Source: UKL13-2 sp043773745 (GTDB lineage Bacteria > Pseudomonadota > Gammaproteobacteria > Burkholderiales > Usitatibacteraceae). From it: DNA of 64,000 nt. The notes below the pieces were generated by a model. That model made no database searches. It had not been told where the DNA came from and was given only the letters and a program-made list of their open reading frames with translations. Shown piece after piece: positions 53,379 through 62,068 of the stretch. Where the stretch lies: positions 48,766 through 112,765 of the forward strand of contig JAYVEV010000122.1 of assembly GCA_043773745.1 (NCBI GenBank), in the 5' to 3' direction. Numbering within the stretch: position 1 is the stretch's first letter; the number at the start of each line of letters is the position of its first letter. Both the position numbers and the translations under genes were made by a program.

Positions 53379-55250
53379 TTAAGGCGCAGGCACGTTAACT
53401 GTCGTGCTCTGTAACGCTACAGTTGCTGCCCCAATTGCTCCTGCAAGTATCCGACCATTGATGGTTGCGCCGGTATTACTGGTAACGTCCCGGCCCGCTA
53501 CGATGGTCCCTTGGAAAATCACGTTGGTGCCAATAGTGGCATCCGCTGTAGGTACCCAAAATACATTCTTGGCCTGTGCGCCGCCGATCAGCACAACACT
53601 ACCAGTTACCGTGGTCAATGAGGAACCGATCTGAAAAACCCAGGTTGCGTTGGCGTTGCCACCCGCATCAAGTGTTACCGGTGCTGGTCCACTGATCATA
53701 ATCGTGGTTCCAGATGTATAAGTACCTGGTGGCAGAGTCATTCCGCTGAGGTTTGCACCCCCGCCCAAGGAGTTAGGGCCAACACCCGGTGCAAGTCCCT
53801 TCAGGTAGTTATAGGCAACCAGTAAATCAGCCTTGGCTTGTGCTGCTGCTGCATCATTCACGTGTATCACACCGTTCACCTGTGGTGGAGGAATACCCTG
53901 CGAGGTGCCTGGACTCAGCGCTACATTGCCATTAATCAAGGTCGGGCCGGTGCTGGTAATGGCAGAGGTCGACATAATCCCGTAGGTGCTGGCTGAGCCA
54001 AGCGGTACTGCTGATGGAGGTGAGGCTGGGCCGCAGGCAGGTATGGAACTCGCCGTTGTAAAGTTCCAAGTGAAGTCGCCGACCATGCTATTGGCTGGCA
54101 CAGCCGTATCTTTAACGCCGGTGGCGCCACCTTTAATAGTCGCTGTATAGATAGTAGAGAGAGCCAGTGCGCTTTGCGGCGTAAAGGTTGCAATAAGGCC
54201 CGTCGCAGCATCGAGCACCACTGAAGACGCTATAACCGGCGTTGAAGTTGGTGGCGGCCCAACAATCGTGAACGTAGCAGTAGTGACCGTAAGCGGATCC
54301 ATCCGTAAACCGGAAGGAACATTAAACGTCGCGTTAACGGTTGCGTTAGGGCACACATTGGTTGCATTCGCAGACGGACTAGTCGACTGGATGGCAACAT
54401 TGGCCGGCGGTACAGGTGTTGCCGTGGTGAATGTCCATACGTAGTTACTCGCTGCCGGTAGTGGCGCTTGATTTCCTGCCAGCGCATTACCGGCTAGGTC
54501 AGTCGCCGCGGTTGTAACGGTGGCCGTATAAGTCGTGCCAACAGCAAGCGGTGCCGTTGGTGTGAACGAGGCTGTTCTGGTACCAACTGCGTAGGTCACA
54601 CTGCCTGCAGGCGAAACACAAGGTCCCGCACAAGTTACCGTAAAGCTGGTGCCGGTAATAGTTGCAGGTGCCATGTCCTCGCTAAATGCTGCCGATATTG
54701 CTGAATTGACGGGCACACCGGTGGTTGGACCAGGGCTGGTTGTCGCAGGGGCTGTAAGAATTACCCTTGGACGAGTCGTGTCCGGTATAACACCCGTCGT
54801 AAATTGCCATGCATAGGGGCTTGCCAGCGGAAGACCAGTGGCCAAGCTGCGAGCGCCAGTCACGGTTGCTGTGTACAAAGTCAGCGGCGCGAGTGCAGTT
54901 GCCGGTGCCAGTGTAAAGGTGGCGACTCGGTTGGTTGAATCAAGCGCTACCGTTCCAACAGGATTGGTACAAGGGGAAGCACAGGTGACGGTGAAGCTTG
55001 CGCCGCCCGTAATCGGTGCCATGGGCTCACTAAAAGCCGCATTAATAATGGTGTTATTGATCGGCACGCCTGTGGCGTTAGGAACAGGCGCTACCGCCGT
55101 AACGGTCGGTGCAAGCGCCGCATTGGCACCGGTGCCCAGAATGGGGGCCTGTCCACCGCCACCACCGCCTCCGCATCCCGCTACCAAGGCGGTTATCACA
55201 ACGGGTATCGACCAAAGTAGTCGTTTGGAATAACGTTCAAATCTATTCAT
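53379..55250 (-). CDS. Ice-binding (DUF3494) lipoprotein with Ig-like repeats
   Basis: 623 residues. The signal ends in lipobox LVAGC and is followed by a poly-glycine run. Three SbsA/Big_5-like Ig domains follow (each with T..Y.A.V and YxWxFTT endings, e.g. YAWQFTTG, YVWTFTTA, FTWNFTTA), then a C-terminal DUF3494 domain of about 200 residues (GSASTYGIMSTSAITSTGPT, LPPGTYTSGTTIMISG, ATWVFQIGSSLTT, KNVFWVPTADATIG). DUF3494 is a beta-helix that adsorbs to ice, and it is also found in non-ice adhesins. The start at 55250 has AAGGGG upstream. Lipid anchoring plus Ig stalk suggests a cell-surface ice adhesin. Confidence 0.88.
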   Translation of the reverse strand: MNRFERYSKRLLWSIPVVITALVAGCGGGGGGGQAPILGTGANAALAPTVTAVAPVPNATGVPINNTIINAAFSEPMAPITGGASFTVTCASPCTNPVGTVALDSTNRVATFTLAPATALAPLTLYTATVTGARSLATGLPLASPYAWQFTTGVIPDTTRPRVILTAPATTSPGPTTGVPVNSAISAAFSEDMAPATITGTSFTVTCAGPCVSPAGSVTYAVGTRTASFTPTAPLAVGTTYTATVTTAATDLAGNALAGNQAPLPAASNYVWTFTTATPVPPANVAIQSTSPSANATNVCPNATVNATFNVPSGLRMDPLTVTTATFTIVGPPPTSTPVIASSVVLDAATGLIATFTPQSALALSTIYTATIKGGATGVKDTAVPANSMVGDFTWNFTTASSIPACGPASPPSAVPLGSASTYGIMSTSAITSTGPTLINGNVALSPGTSQGIPPPQVNGVIHVNDAAAAQAKADLLVAYNYLKGLAPGVGPNSLGGGANLSGMTLPPGTYTSGTTIMISGPAPVTLDAGGNANATWVFQIGSSLTTVTGSVVLIGGAQAKNVFWVPTADATIGTNVIFQGTIVAGRDVTSNTGATINGRILAGAIGAATVALQSTTVNVPAP

Positions 55251-55870
55251 TTTGTTCCCCTTCTCATTTTTTGTATCGTTCTTGGCTAGTGCCGCTGACT
55301 GACCCAACCAGCGCTGCCCCATAAATCAGTTGCGGTTAAAAATTGAATTCGCTCTTGTAAGAATCACAGTGAGGTAACGGATTGACCTTTGCTTGCAATG
55401 CAGTCAATACATCGACTCATTATTTACTAAGACATCCTGAATAAAGAGAGGAACTCAGCCCGTCTTGTCGTCAGAAAACGCCTACAGAACATCGCCAGCA
55501 TTTTTCTGGTTTCGCAAATTCAGTCGGATCAATTGCCTCTGGCAAGCCAATTGCGTCAGCAAAAATCCGCGCCGTGTTTAATGGCTAACTTCATTTGAAT
55601 CAAACGACGATAGTTCTCAAATATTTTCAGATATGTTGATTAAGGTCATCATGCGATTTACAGAAAGTTGACTCTGTACGCTTGCGCACATACAAGCTAT
55701 TTTTTTTAGCCTAACTTGCATGGCATGTCGTTGTTACGTCATTTTTCGGCTGCACAATCGGCCACTCGAAAAGCGTATGGAGCAAAGTCCGCGACATCGG
55801 AACTGAATCTTGGCTTCTCCGTGTGACATCTGCCGGGGCTCCGCAGATGGTGAGCCTATGAGGAGACACC
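55251..55870. other. Divergent intergenic region upstream of crp/fnr-like gene
   Basis: A 620-bp AT-richer stretch between two divergent genes. GAGGAG sits just before the Crp/Fnr ATG. A palindrome such as the TGTTYG motif found elsewhere was not seen. No supported coding frame was found. Confidence 0.5.
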
Positions 55871-56572
55871 ATGAAGATCAATAATCTGGGCGCAATCGCC
55901 AATCGATTGCTGGCAGCGCTGCCGCGCGCTGAATACCTACGAATAGAAACCAGACTTCAGCAAGTTAAGCTGGCTTTTGGCGATGTACTGTGTGAGCCCG
56001 GGGATGTGATCAAGCATATTTACTTCCCCAATGATTCGCTGGTGTCGCTGCTAACCTTGGTCGATGACCACATGGCGCTTGAAGTCGGCATGGTCGGTCG
56101 GGAAGGTATGGTTGGCATCCCGTTGGCGCTGGGGATGGACGCATCGCCGGTCCGTGCTCTGGTTCAGGGTGCCGGCACCGCCATGCGTATGACCGCGGCG
56201 CACTTTCGCAAAGAGTTACAAAATAGCCTGCACCTGCAACATCAGGTACATCTCTATACTTATGCGCTCATGGGCCAGGTGGCGCAATCCGCTGCATGCA
56301 ATCGCTTTCATGTCATCGAGGCACGTCTCGCACGCTGGTTGCTGATGACGCGCGATCGGGTAGGCTCAAATAGTTTTCACCTTACCCATGAGTTTCTTGG
56401 TCATATGCTGGGCGTGCGCCGGGTCGGTGTCACCAAAGCCGCGAATACGCTGAAGAACCACGACCTGATTGAATATAGTCGCGGCAATATTGTCATTCTC
56501 AATGGACGCGCTCTGGAAGCCGCATCCTGTTCGTGCTATCAGCTAGATAAAGACCGCTACGGCCAGCGTTAA
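55871..56572 (+). CDS. Crp/Fnr-family transcriptional regulator, copy 1
   Basis: 233 residues: an N-terminal cNMP-binding-like beta-barrel (GDVLCEPGDVIKHIYFPNDSLVSLL, GREGMVGIPLALG) and a C-terminal helix-turn-helix (LTHEFLGHMLGVRRVGVTKAANTLKNHDLIEYSRGNIVIL). There is no Fnr cysteine cluster and no clear phosphate-binding arginine, so the ligand is unknown. AGGAG precedes the ATG. It is paralogous to the gene at 60161, and palindromic motifs lie downstream of both. Confidence 0.88.
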   Translation: MKINNLGAIANRLLAALPRAEYLRIETRLQQVKLAFGDVLCEPGDVIKHIYFPNDSLVSLLTLVDDHMALEVGMVGREGMVGIPLALGMDASPVRALVQGAGTAMRMTAAHFRKELQNSLHLQHQVHLYTYALMGQVAQSAACNRFHVIEARLARWLLMTRDRVGSNSFHLTHEFLGHMLGVRRVGVTKAANTLKNHDLIEYSRGNIVILNGRALEAASCSCYQLDKDRYGQR

Positions 56573-56716
56573 CGCAAGCAGATCATCGCCGTCGTCATGT
56601 AATAACCGGCACCTGACGGGCATGATAGCCCCGCGCCCTCTATGTACATTCGCCCAGGAATCGACGGATCAAGAGTTGAGGCGCACTGGACTGGCTCAGC
56701 TTCCATCCGCCTCCAT

Positions 56717-56754
56717 AAAAAAAGCCCGGTAACAGCATTGCTGTCACCGAGCTT
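56717..56754 (-). terminator. Terminator of the response-regulator operon
   Basis: On the minus strand a 15-bp stem (AAGCTCGGTGACAGC with its near-perfect complement, two G-U pairs) has a three-base loop and is followed by seven T. It lies about 105 bp after the stop of the PAS-response regulator gene. Confidence 0.85.
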
Positions 56755-56784
56755 GATACTTCGGGCCCTCATCAGGGAGGAAAA

Positions 56785-56853
56785 ATGAGTGCCTGTATTG
56801 ATAATCCACCAATAGCCGCGTCTATTCTGTTCGGTACCGAACAGAATATTTAA
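56785..56853 (+). CDS. Possible 22-residue small ORF
   Basis: ATG with a strong AGGGAGG site five bases upstream, then 22 codons (MSACIDNPPIAASILFGTEQ, NI) and TAA. Its 3' part contains the 26-bp palindrome. It could be a leader or regulatory peptide, or an accident of the palindrome. No family is known, and no promoter was identified. Confidence 0.3.
   Translation: MSACIDNPPIAASILFGTEQNI
56823..56848. promoter_or_regulatory. 26-bp perfect palindrome, motif copy 1
   Basis: The centre is TGTTCGGTACCGAACA, extended by TATTC on one side and its complement on the other. It is 11 bp beyond the response-regulator stop. It shares the core TGTTYGNTAYCRAACA with copies at 59911 and 60965. It has no T-tract, so a protein-binding site is likelier than a terminator. 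Confidence 0.6.
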
Positions 56854-56858
56854 AATCT

Positions 56859-57686
56859 TTACTTGCCGACTTCCACGCCAATTCCACGATATCCAATAAT
56901 GCTGCTGGCCGGGTTAAGCACGGGCTCACCGCTGACGCAAAATTTTTGCAGCGTGCCGTCGGCATTGGTGCGGCTGAACATAAAATCCAGAAACGGCTGC
57001 CGCGCAGCGATCTTTGCTTGCAAAGCCAATCGCTCTTCATCATTCCAGCCTGTCAGCAAATTGCTGCTGTCTGTTTTGGTCTTTGCATTGACGGAGAAGC
57101 CAAGTATTTCCAGAACCGGGCCGGAAACCTTGGTAAACATTCCGCTCTCGTCTTGCTCCCAGTACCAGTCGACAGCCAGTTCGGTCAGACTTCGATAGCA
57201 CGCTTCATTTTTTCGCAGCTCTGCTGTTCGCTCCTCGACGGCCAATTCAAGCTCTCTGTTGTAAGTTTCAAGTCGTTTATGAAGCAGCCTGACTTCCAGC
57301 ATATTATGGATACGCATTTTCACTTCAACCACATCGAACGGCTTGCTGATAAAGTCTTTGGCGCCAGCTTGCAGCGCGCGCAGTTTGTGTTCAGGCTGAG
57401 CGGTGATAACCAGTACCGACAGATAATCGTCACGATGATGAATCATGTCATTGACCTTCAGGTCTTCCATGACCTGAAATCCGTCCATACCGGGCATTTG
57501 CAGATCGAGCAAGATCAGGTCATATTGATTCGCACGATGCATTGCGCATACCTGGTCGGCATTCATGGTGGAGCTCACATCGCTGTACCCGGCTTCGTGC
57601 AGCAATTGCACCAGCAAAGTGATGTTGACCTCTTGATCGTCAACAATCAAGATGCTGGCATTACGAATATCGGTTTCGGCAAGCAT
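56859..57686 (-). CDS. Response regulator with receiver and PAS domains
   Basis: 275 residues: a receiver domain (SILIVDDQEVNITLL, phospho-acceptor in LILLDLQMPGMDG, DFISKPFD), a coiled linker (ERTAELRKNEACY) and a PAS domain (SLTELAVDWYWEQDESGMFTKVSG through GYRGIGVEVGK). There is no output DNA-binding or GGDEF domain after the PAS. It follows the hybrid kinase gene by five bases, so the two are almost certainly an operon. Confidence 0.88.
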   Translation of the reverse strand: MLAETDIRNASILIVDDQEVNITLLVQLLHEAGYSDVSSTMNADQVCAMHRANQYDLILLDLQMPGMDGFQVMEDLKVNDMIHHRDDYLSVLVITAQPEHKLRALQAGAKDFISKPFDVVEVKMRIHNMLEVRLLHKRLETYNRELELAVEERTAELRKNEACYRSLTELAVDWYWEQDESGMFTKVSGPVLEILGFSVNAKTKTDSSNLLTGWNDEERLALQAKIAARQPFLDFMFSRTNADGTLQKFCVSGEPVLNPASSIIGYRGIGVEVGK

Positions 57687-57691
57687 CGCCT

Positions 57692-59395
57692 TTACTCCTT
57701 GTTTGATTTGTGGGTGGATGCCGTTTGGGAAAAAACTAGTGCCACATCCAGCGCATCCATGAACTGATTAACCTTGATGGGCTTGGTGATGTAATTAAAA
57801 AACCCGGCCTCAAGGCCTTTTTCGATATCGCCGGGCACTGCATTGGCGCTAAGCGCAATAATCGGTATGTGTGCCGTTAATGGGTCAGCACGCAGAATTT
57901 TCATCGCCTCAATCCCGCTAATACCGGGCAGGTTTATATCCATCAAGATCACTTCGGGCAGATACGCGCGTGCGAACTCGATGCCAAGATTGCTATCTGC
58001 CGCAGTCAGCAAGCGCAAATCAGCGCGACGGGCAATAAGTTGCTCAACCAGCTCCAGATTGGCGGGGTTATCCTCAACATAAAGCAAGGTGTGCAGCGAT
58101 ACTCCCTGCAGCACGGGCGGCCGCGCAAGTGCTGCGAGCTCGGCTTCCAGAATTTCCAGCTTCGGTGCCGTCGTAAGGCTAAATTCGAACCAAAATACGC
58201 TCCCAACCCCTACCGCGCTATCCACACCGATGGTCCCGCCCATCAATTCCACCAGTCGCTTGGTCACCACCAGGCCAATGCCGGTACCTTCCTCTGCACT
58301 CGCTTCTTTACCCAGCCGATTGAATGGCTGAAACAGCTGCGCAAGCTGCTCTGGCGACAAGCCAACACCGGTATCCCGAACACTGATGCGAATTGAATCT
58401 GATTGTCTCAGAGCGCATTCAACCGTCACTGCGCCGCCGGGTTTGTTGTATTTGATGGCATTAAAGAGCAGATTGATCAAAACCTGCTTCATCCGTGTCC
58501 GATCAGCACTGACAAAATAAGGGATTTCGAATTGCGGAAAGGTCATGCCAATACCGCGATTCTGTGCTTGCGGTTCAATCATGGCGCGGCATTCGAGCAT
58601 CACTTCAACCAGCGATACGGGTTCCGCCGACAAGGTCAATCTGCCCGACTCAATGAGCGCAAGGTCAAGGATTTCATTGATCAGCTCCAGCAAATACCAT
58701 CCCGCCTTAAGTATCTGGTCAATGTTTCGTTTTTGCGAGGGCGTGGGCGCAGGGGAGCCCGATTCCACCAACTGGGCAAAACCGAGAATAGCGTTGAGCG
58801 GTGTGCGTAACTCGTGACTCATGCTGGAGAGAAAATCCGATTTGGCGCGATTGGCCTTGTCGGCCACTGCCATTGCCTCGTTCAGCTCTAATTCAACGCG
58901 CTTACGCACCGAATTATCGGTGCCGATCAGCAAATAGCCGATGATGGCGCCAAAATCGTTACGTAGCGCGGTAATGGACACGATAGCCGGAAAGCAGCTG
59001 CCATCCTTGCAAATATAGGTCAGTTCGTAAATATCTTCGATGCCACGGGATGCCTTGAATGCCAGCGCCTCAAAGCCCGGTGCAATCGTGGTGGCGAGCT
59101 CGATGCTCAGTGCCTGCGCGCGTGCTCTGACCTCTTCGGGATCATGAATATCGCTTGGACTTATCCTGTTAACGACTTCAACAGCCCGATAGCCGAGCAT
59201 ACGCTCTGCACCGACATTGAATAATTGGATGATGCCTTTCTCATCGGTGGCGATAATTGAAAAATTAGCGCTGGTGAGAATCGCATTCTGTAAGGCGCCC
59301 GCTTTTAATAAAGCATTCTGGCGGCGCAGATCGATAATCTGGTTGGCCTTGTCGGCATCATCGGCAAGAGAGAAACCGTATCCCGCTTCGGGCAT
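57692..59395 (-). CDS. PAS-containing hybrid histidine kinase
   Basis: 567 residues: a PAS domain (about 45-170), HisKA with the phospho-histidine in SMSHELRTPLNAILGFAQLV, HATPase_c (NLLFNAIKYNKPGG, DTGVGLSPEQL, GTGIGLVVTKRLVELMGG) and a C-terminal receiver (LYVEDNPANLELV, aspartate in VILMDINLPG, NYITKPIKV). There are no transmembrane segments, so it is a cytoplasmic sensor. It phosphorelays to the neighbouring PAS-receiver protein or elsewhere. Confidence 0.93.
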   Translation of the reverse strand: MPEAGYGFSLADDADKANQIIDLRRQNALLKAGALQNAILTSANFSIIATDEKGIIQLFNVGAERMLGYRAVEVVNRISPSDIHDPEEVRARAQALSIELATTIAPGFEALAFKASRGIEDIYELTYICKDGSCFPAIVSITALRNDFGAIIGYLLIGTDNSVRKRVELELNEAMAVADKANRAKSDFLSSMSHELRTPLNAILGFAQLVESGSPAPTPSQKRNIDQILKAGWYLLELINEILDLALIESGRLTLSAEPVSLVEVMLECRAMIEPQAQNRGIGMTFPQFEIPYFVSADRTRMKQVLINLLFNAIKYNKPGGAVTVECALRQSDSIRISVRDTGVGLSPEQLAQLFQPFNRLGKEASAEEGTGIGLVVTKRLVELMGGTIGVDSAVGVGSVFWFEFSLTTAPKLEILEAELAALARPPVLQGVSLHTLLYVEDNPANLELVEQLIARRADLRLLTAADSNLGIEFARAYLPEVILMDINLPGISGIEAMKILRADPLTAHIPIIALSANAVPGDIEKGLEAGFFNYITKPIKVNQFMDALDVALVFSQTASTHKSNKE

Positions 59396-59603
59396 GGCTG
59401 AATTCCGTCAAAAATCGCATGGAAGTTTAAAGACGCGATGCTATTTTACAAAACTTTACTTTATAACAGTTATTCAGCACTGCATCCGTTCGCTATCGCA
59501 CATAGCTAGCCGATGAAGCATAAATCGCTTAATCATCTGATTTTGAGGACTGAGAACAACGGCACTAAGTACTTACGATTAGCGCGCTGGCTTCGTCCGG
59601 CTG

Positions 59604-59750
59604 CTACTTCTTAATATTAACGATGCTCCCCACCCTCTGCCCCTCCAATGCGTACGCAAGCTTGATTGCCTGCTCAATCTGAGTCGGGTTATCAGCTAGG
59701 CTACCCCGCCTAGCAATAGCGCAATCAGCCTGAATCTGATAATCGACGAA
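59604..59750 (-). pseudogene. Possible gene remnant, C-terminal fragment only
   Basis: An open stretch of 48 codons before a TAG, with a stop just upstream and no start codon. It reads DYQIQADCAIARRGSLADNP then TQIEQAIKLAYALEGQRVGS and a basic end. The QIEQAIKLAYALEG part recalls the last helix of BON domains but the match is weak. It might be a decayed gene or chance. Confidence 0.25.
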
Positions 59751-59910
59751 TTAATTCGGGAATACATACAAATTTCTCCAGTGACGACTCGATATACAAA
59801 GCAATCTTCGCATGGGGCCCGCGGCTTGCCGCTCAAACCGCCATGATGCAGTGAACAAATTTCGGAGTATGGGCAATATGCGTGCTATTTAGACGCCAAC
59901 AAGAGTATTC

Positions 59911-59926
59911 TGTTTGTTACCAAACA
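59911..59926. promoter_or_regulatory. Palindromic motif, copy 3
   Basis: TGTTTGTTACCAAACA: six-base complementary arms with a four-base spacer, preceded by TATTC as in copy 1. It lies about 235 bp upstream of Crp/Fnr copy 2. Confidence 0.45.
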
Positions 59927-60098
59927 TAGCTGGCGAATAACAGATATTATTAATAATGGCAGACTGTATGCACTTTTCGGCCACCACACATATAGATATA
60001 GCTGCGCGCCGTGAACGATACCCATTGAGCGCATCGACACCGCGTGGGCATTTAATACTGTGCACCCAATCACTTTAGGTCTGCGACGCCAGTTGACT

Positions 60099-60123
60099 CA
60101 GTGCAGTGCAGTGCAGTGCAGCG
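60099..60123. repeat. Pentanucleotide tandem repeat (CAGTG)4 CAGCG
   Basis: Four perfect CAGTG units and one variant unit end 37 bp before the ATG of Crp/Fnr copy 2. A GTG within the repeat is in frame with the gene, but the downstream ATG gives the normal N-terminus. Slippage here would change promoter or leader spacing. Confidence 0.8.
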
Positions 60124-60160
60124 CAATACAACCCATGCACCGATACTGAAGACTACGCTC

Positions 60161-60934
60161 ATGCCCACGACTCATAGTCCCAAGCAAAACCATTTGCTTG
60201 CAGCGCTGCCGGTAGCGGAGTTTGATCGTCTGTCTGCCCACCTAGAGCTGGTTCCCATGCCGCTGGGGTATGCACTGTACGAATCGGGGACCCGCCTGCA
60301 GCACGTTTATTTCCCCACCAATTCAGTTGTCTCGCTGCTTTATATGCTGCAGAATGGCGCTTCGGCAGAAATAGCCATTGTTGGCAATGAAGGCATAGTG
60401 GGCATCCCCATCTTCATGGGCGGTGAGACCACGACTAGCCGCGCTGTGGTGCAAAGTGCAGGCTACGCCTATCGTCTCGCGGCGCAACTGCTGAAAGATG
60501 AATTCAATCGCGCCGGGCCCGTGCTGCACTTGTTACTGCGCTACACCCAGGCGTTGATCACGCAGATGGCCCAGACTGCCGTCTGTAACCGGCACCATAG
60601 TGTCGTGCAGCAGCTATGCCGCTGGTTGCTATTGAGTATCGATCGGCTGCCTAGCGATTCTTTGACCATGACGCAAGAGCTCATTGCTAACATGCTCGGT
60701 GTGCGTCGGGAGGGCGTCACTGCAGCCGCAGGCCATCTACAGCGCGCTGGATTAATCAATTATAGCCGTGGGCACATTGTGGTGCTCGACCGGCCGGGTC
60801 TGGAACAATCGGCATGCGAGTGTTATGCCGTGGTCAAGCGGGAATTTGATCGGCTGCTGGGAGACATACCGCCTGGCGATCCTAAGCACATCCTTGGCAA
60901 CTTTGATGACCAGGCTGACTTACTGAAGGTCTGA
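60161..60934 (+). CDS. Crp/Fnr-family transcriptional regulator, copy 2
   Basis: 257 residues with the same design as copy 1: a cNMP-like domain (GYALYESGTRLQHVYFPTNSVVSLL, GNEGIVGIPIFMGG) and a C-terminal HTH (MTQELIANMLGVRREGVTAAAGHLQRAGLINYSRGHIVVLD). It has an extra acidic tail of about 35 residues. No Fe-S cysteines are present. The ATG at 60161 lacks a clear ribosome site. A tandem repeat and palindrome copy 3 lie upstream, and palindrome copy 2 is 30 bp downstream of the stop. Confidence 0.88.
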   Translation: MPTTHSPKQNHLLAALPVAEFDRLSAHLELVPMPLGYALYESGTRLQHVYFPTNSVVSLLYMLQNGASAEIAIVGNEGIVGIPIFMGGETTTSRAVVQSAGYAYRLAAQLLKDEFNRAGPVLHLLLRYTQALITQMAQTAVCNRHHSVVQQLCRWLLLSIDRLPSDSLTMTQELIANMLGVRREGVTAAAGHLQRAGLINYSRGHIVVLDRPGLEQSACECYAVVKREFDRLLGDIPPGDPKHILGNFDDQADLLKV

Positions 60935-60964
60935 TTGATTCTGCCTTATCTGCGCTGATGCCTG

Positions 60965-60980
60965 TGTTCGATATCGAACA
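60965..60980. promoter_or_regulatory. Palindromic motif, copy 2
   Basis: TGTTCGATATCGAACA, a perfect 16-bp palindrome 30 bp after the Crp/Fnr copy 2 stop. It is followed by GATTTAA, similar to the GAATATTTAA after copy 1. Confidence 0.5.
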
Positions 60981-61183
60981 GATTTAAAGAGACTTAAAGA
61001 GTTTCCCGGTACAGGCCTTGGTTTAGCGACTGTGCAGAGTATTTTCATCGGCATAATGGCAAAGTTTGGGCGGAGAGCGCGGTGGATCGAGGCGCCACGG
61101 TCCATTTCGCGTTATTGGCTTAAACGCGCCACTTTATGCGCCACTTTATTGTTGTTGACATCAACACGGCTCCTGCGGATGGC

Positions 61184-61402
61184 TTACAGCGCGTGATCAA
61201 TTTTTTGATGCTGCCCCTGCCAGTTTGCCAACTGCCTCTGTTCTTGATCCTTGGCGACACCATATTCTTCCTGGATCTTGCCGGCAAGATGTTCACGCTC
61301 GCCAGCTAGGACAAGAAGTGAGTCTTCGGTAAATCGGCCCCATTGCTGCTGAGCGATTCCCTTGAGTTGTCTCCAGTTGCCTTCGATGCGATCCCAGTTC
61401 AT
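61184..61402 (-). CDS. CsbD-family stress protein, second copy
   Basis: 72 residues: MNWDRIEGNWRQLKGIAQQQWG, then EHLAGKIQEEYG, the CsbD pattern. The ATG at 61402 has AAGGA upstream; the frame continues to 61450 but without a sensible N-terminus. It follows the general-stress-like gene at 61493 on the same strand and is paralogous to 40090-40305. Confidence 0.9.
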   Translation of the reverse strand: MNWDRIEGNWRQLKGIAQQQWGRFTEDSLLVLAGEREHLAGKIQEEYGVAKDQEQRQLANWQGQHQKIDHAL

Positions 61403-61492
61403 TTTTAATTCCTTGGTATTTACAGTAACACCGCAGCAAAACAGCGGCATGAATTGATATTGATTGTTGATAGTTAAGCTTGCAGAATCTTG

Positions 61493-62068
61493 CTAGCTCA
61501 CGGGTATCAGCTGCGGCGCGGCGCGTGGATCAAAATCCACCCAGTCACCGTCACGCCACTCGCCGTCGGCCTGCTCGATATCGGCGGCACCTGCCTCGGC
61601 CAAATCGTGAATCACCCGCTTCTCGCTTGACGGATGGACGACGTGCAAAGCTAAAATAATGCCGCCGGCCCGCGATTGCAGCGTGTGCTTGCCGTTATCA
61701 GCAGCAGCATCGTTTAAGCCACTCAGAGCACCCGCTAACGAGCCGGTATAAGCTGCAACCCCAGCTGCAGCCAAAGCGGGCAATGGCCCCGCCACTAACG
61801 TGGCAGCACCCACTACGAAACCGGCAACAGCGGCGGTCGCAGCTGATGCGCTGCTTGCGTCGCCTACATCAACTTTGCCTGTCTCACGTGTCTCGCCTGT
61901 CACAAGGGCCAAATTCTCATCGCCGCCGAACACAGAAACACCATGCTGACCGGGCGGGTTGTTATGAAAAATAGAGACATCGTCATCATTGATGTAGCCT
62001 AGTATCCGCTGGGCGGCGATGTCTGCTTCCGCCTTGGTTCCAAATCTGCCTGCGATAATGCGCTCCAT
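61493..62068 (-). CDS. Hypothetical protein with central glycine/alanine-rich hydrophobic segment
   Basis: 191 residues. The N-terminus (MERIIAGRFGTKAEADIAAQRI) looks like the general-stress-protein 17M/heat-induced YflT-type start, used for alpha/beta folding. A central Ala/Gly-rich stretch (about 75-120) could be a membrane-embedded glycine zipper, and the C-terminal part contains AGGIILALHVVHPSSEKRVIHDLAEAGAADIEQADGEW. The function is unknown. It is adjacent to csbD copy 2, suggesting stress control. Confidence 0.65.
   Translation of the reverse strand: MERIIAGRFGTKAEADIAAQRILGYINDDDVSIFHNNPPGQHGVSVFGGDENLALVTGETRETGKVDVGDASSASAATAAVAGFVVGAATLVAGPLPALAAAGVAAYTGSLAGALSGLNDAAADNGKHTLQSRAGGIILALHVVHPSSEKRVIHDLAEAGAADIEQADGEWRDGDWVDFDPRAAPQLIPVS

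Larger units (their letters stand above)
59396..60160. other. Long intergenic region between hybrid kinase and Crp/Fnr copy 2
   Basis: 765 bp that hold a possible gene remnant (59604-59750), a small inverted repeat GCTAGGC-N6-GCCTAGC (59695-59714), palindromic motif copy 3 (59911-59926) and a pentanucleotide repeat (60099-60123). No intact gene was recognised. Confidence 0.6.

Noticed and set aside
56823..56848. LexA box
   Set aside because: The palindrome gives CTGT-N10-ACAG; the proteobacterial LexA box needs CTGT-N8-ACAG, and no SOS gene is near.
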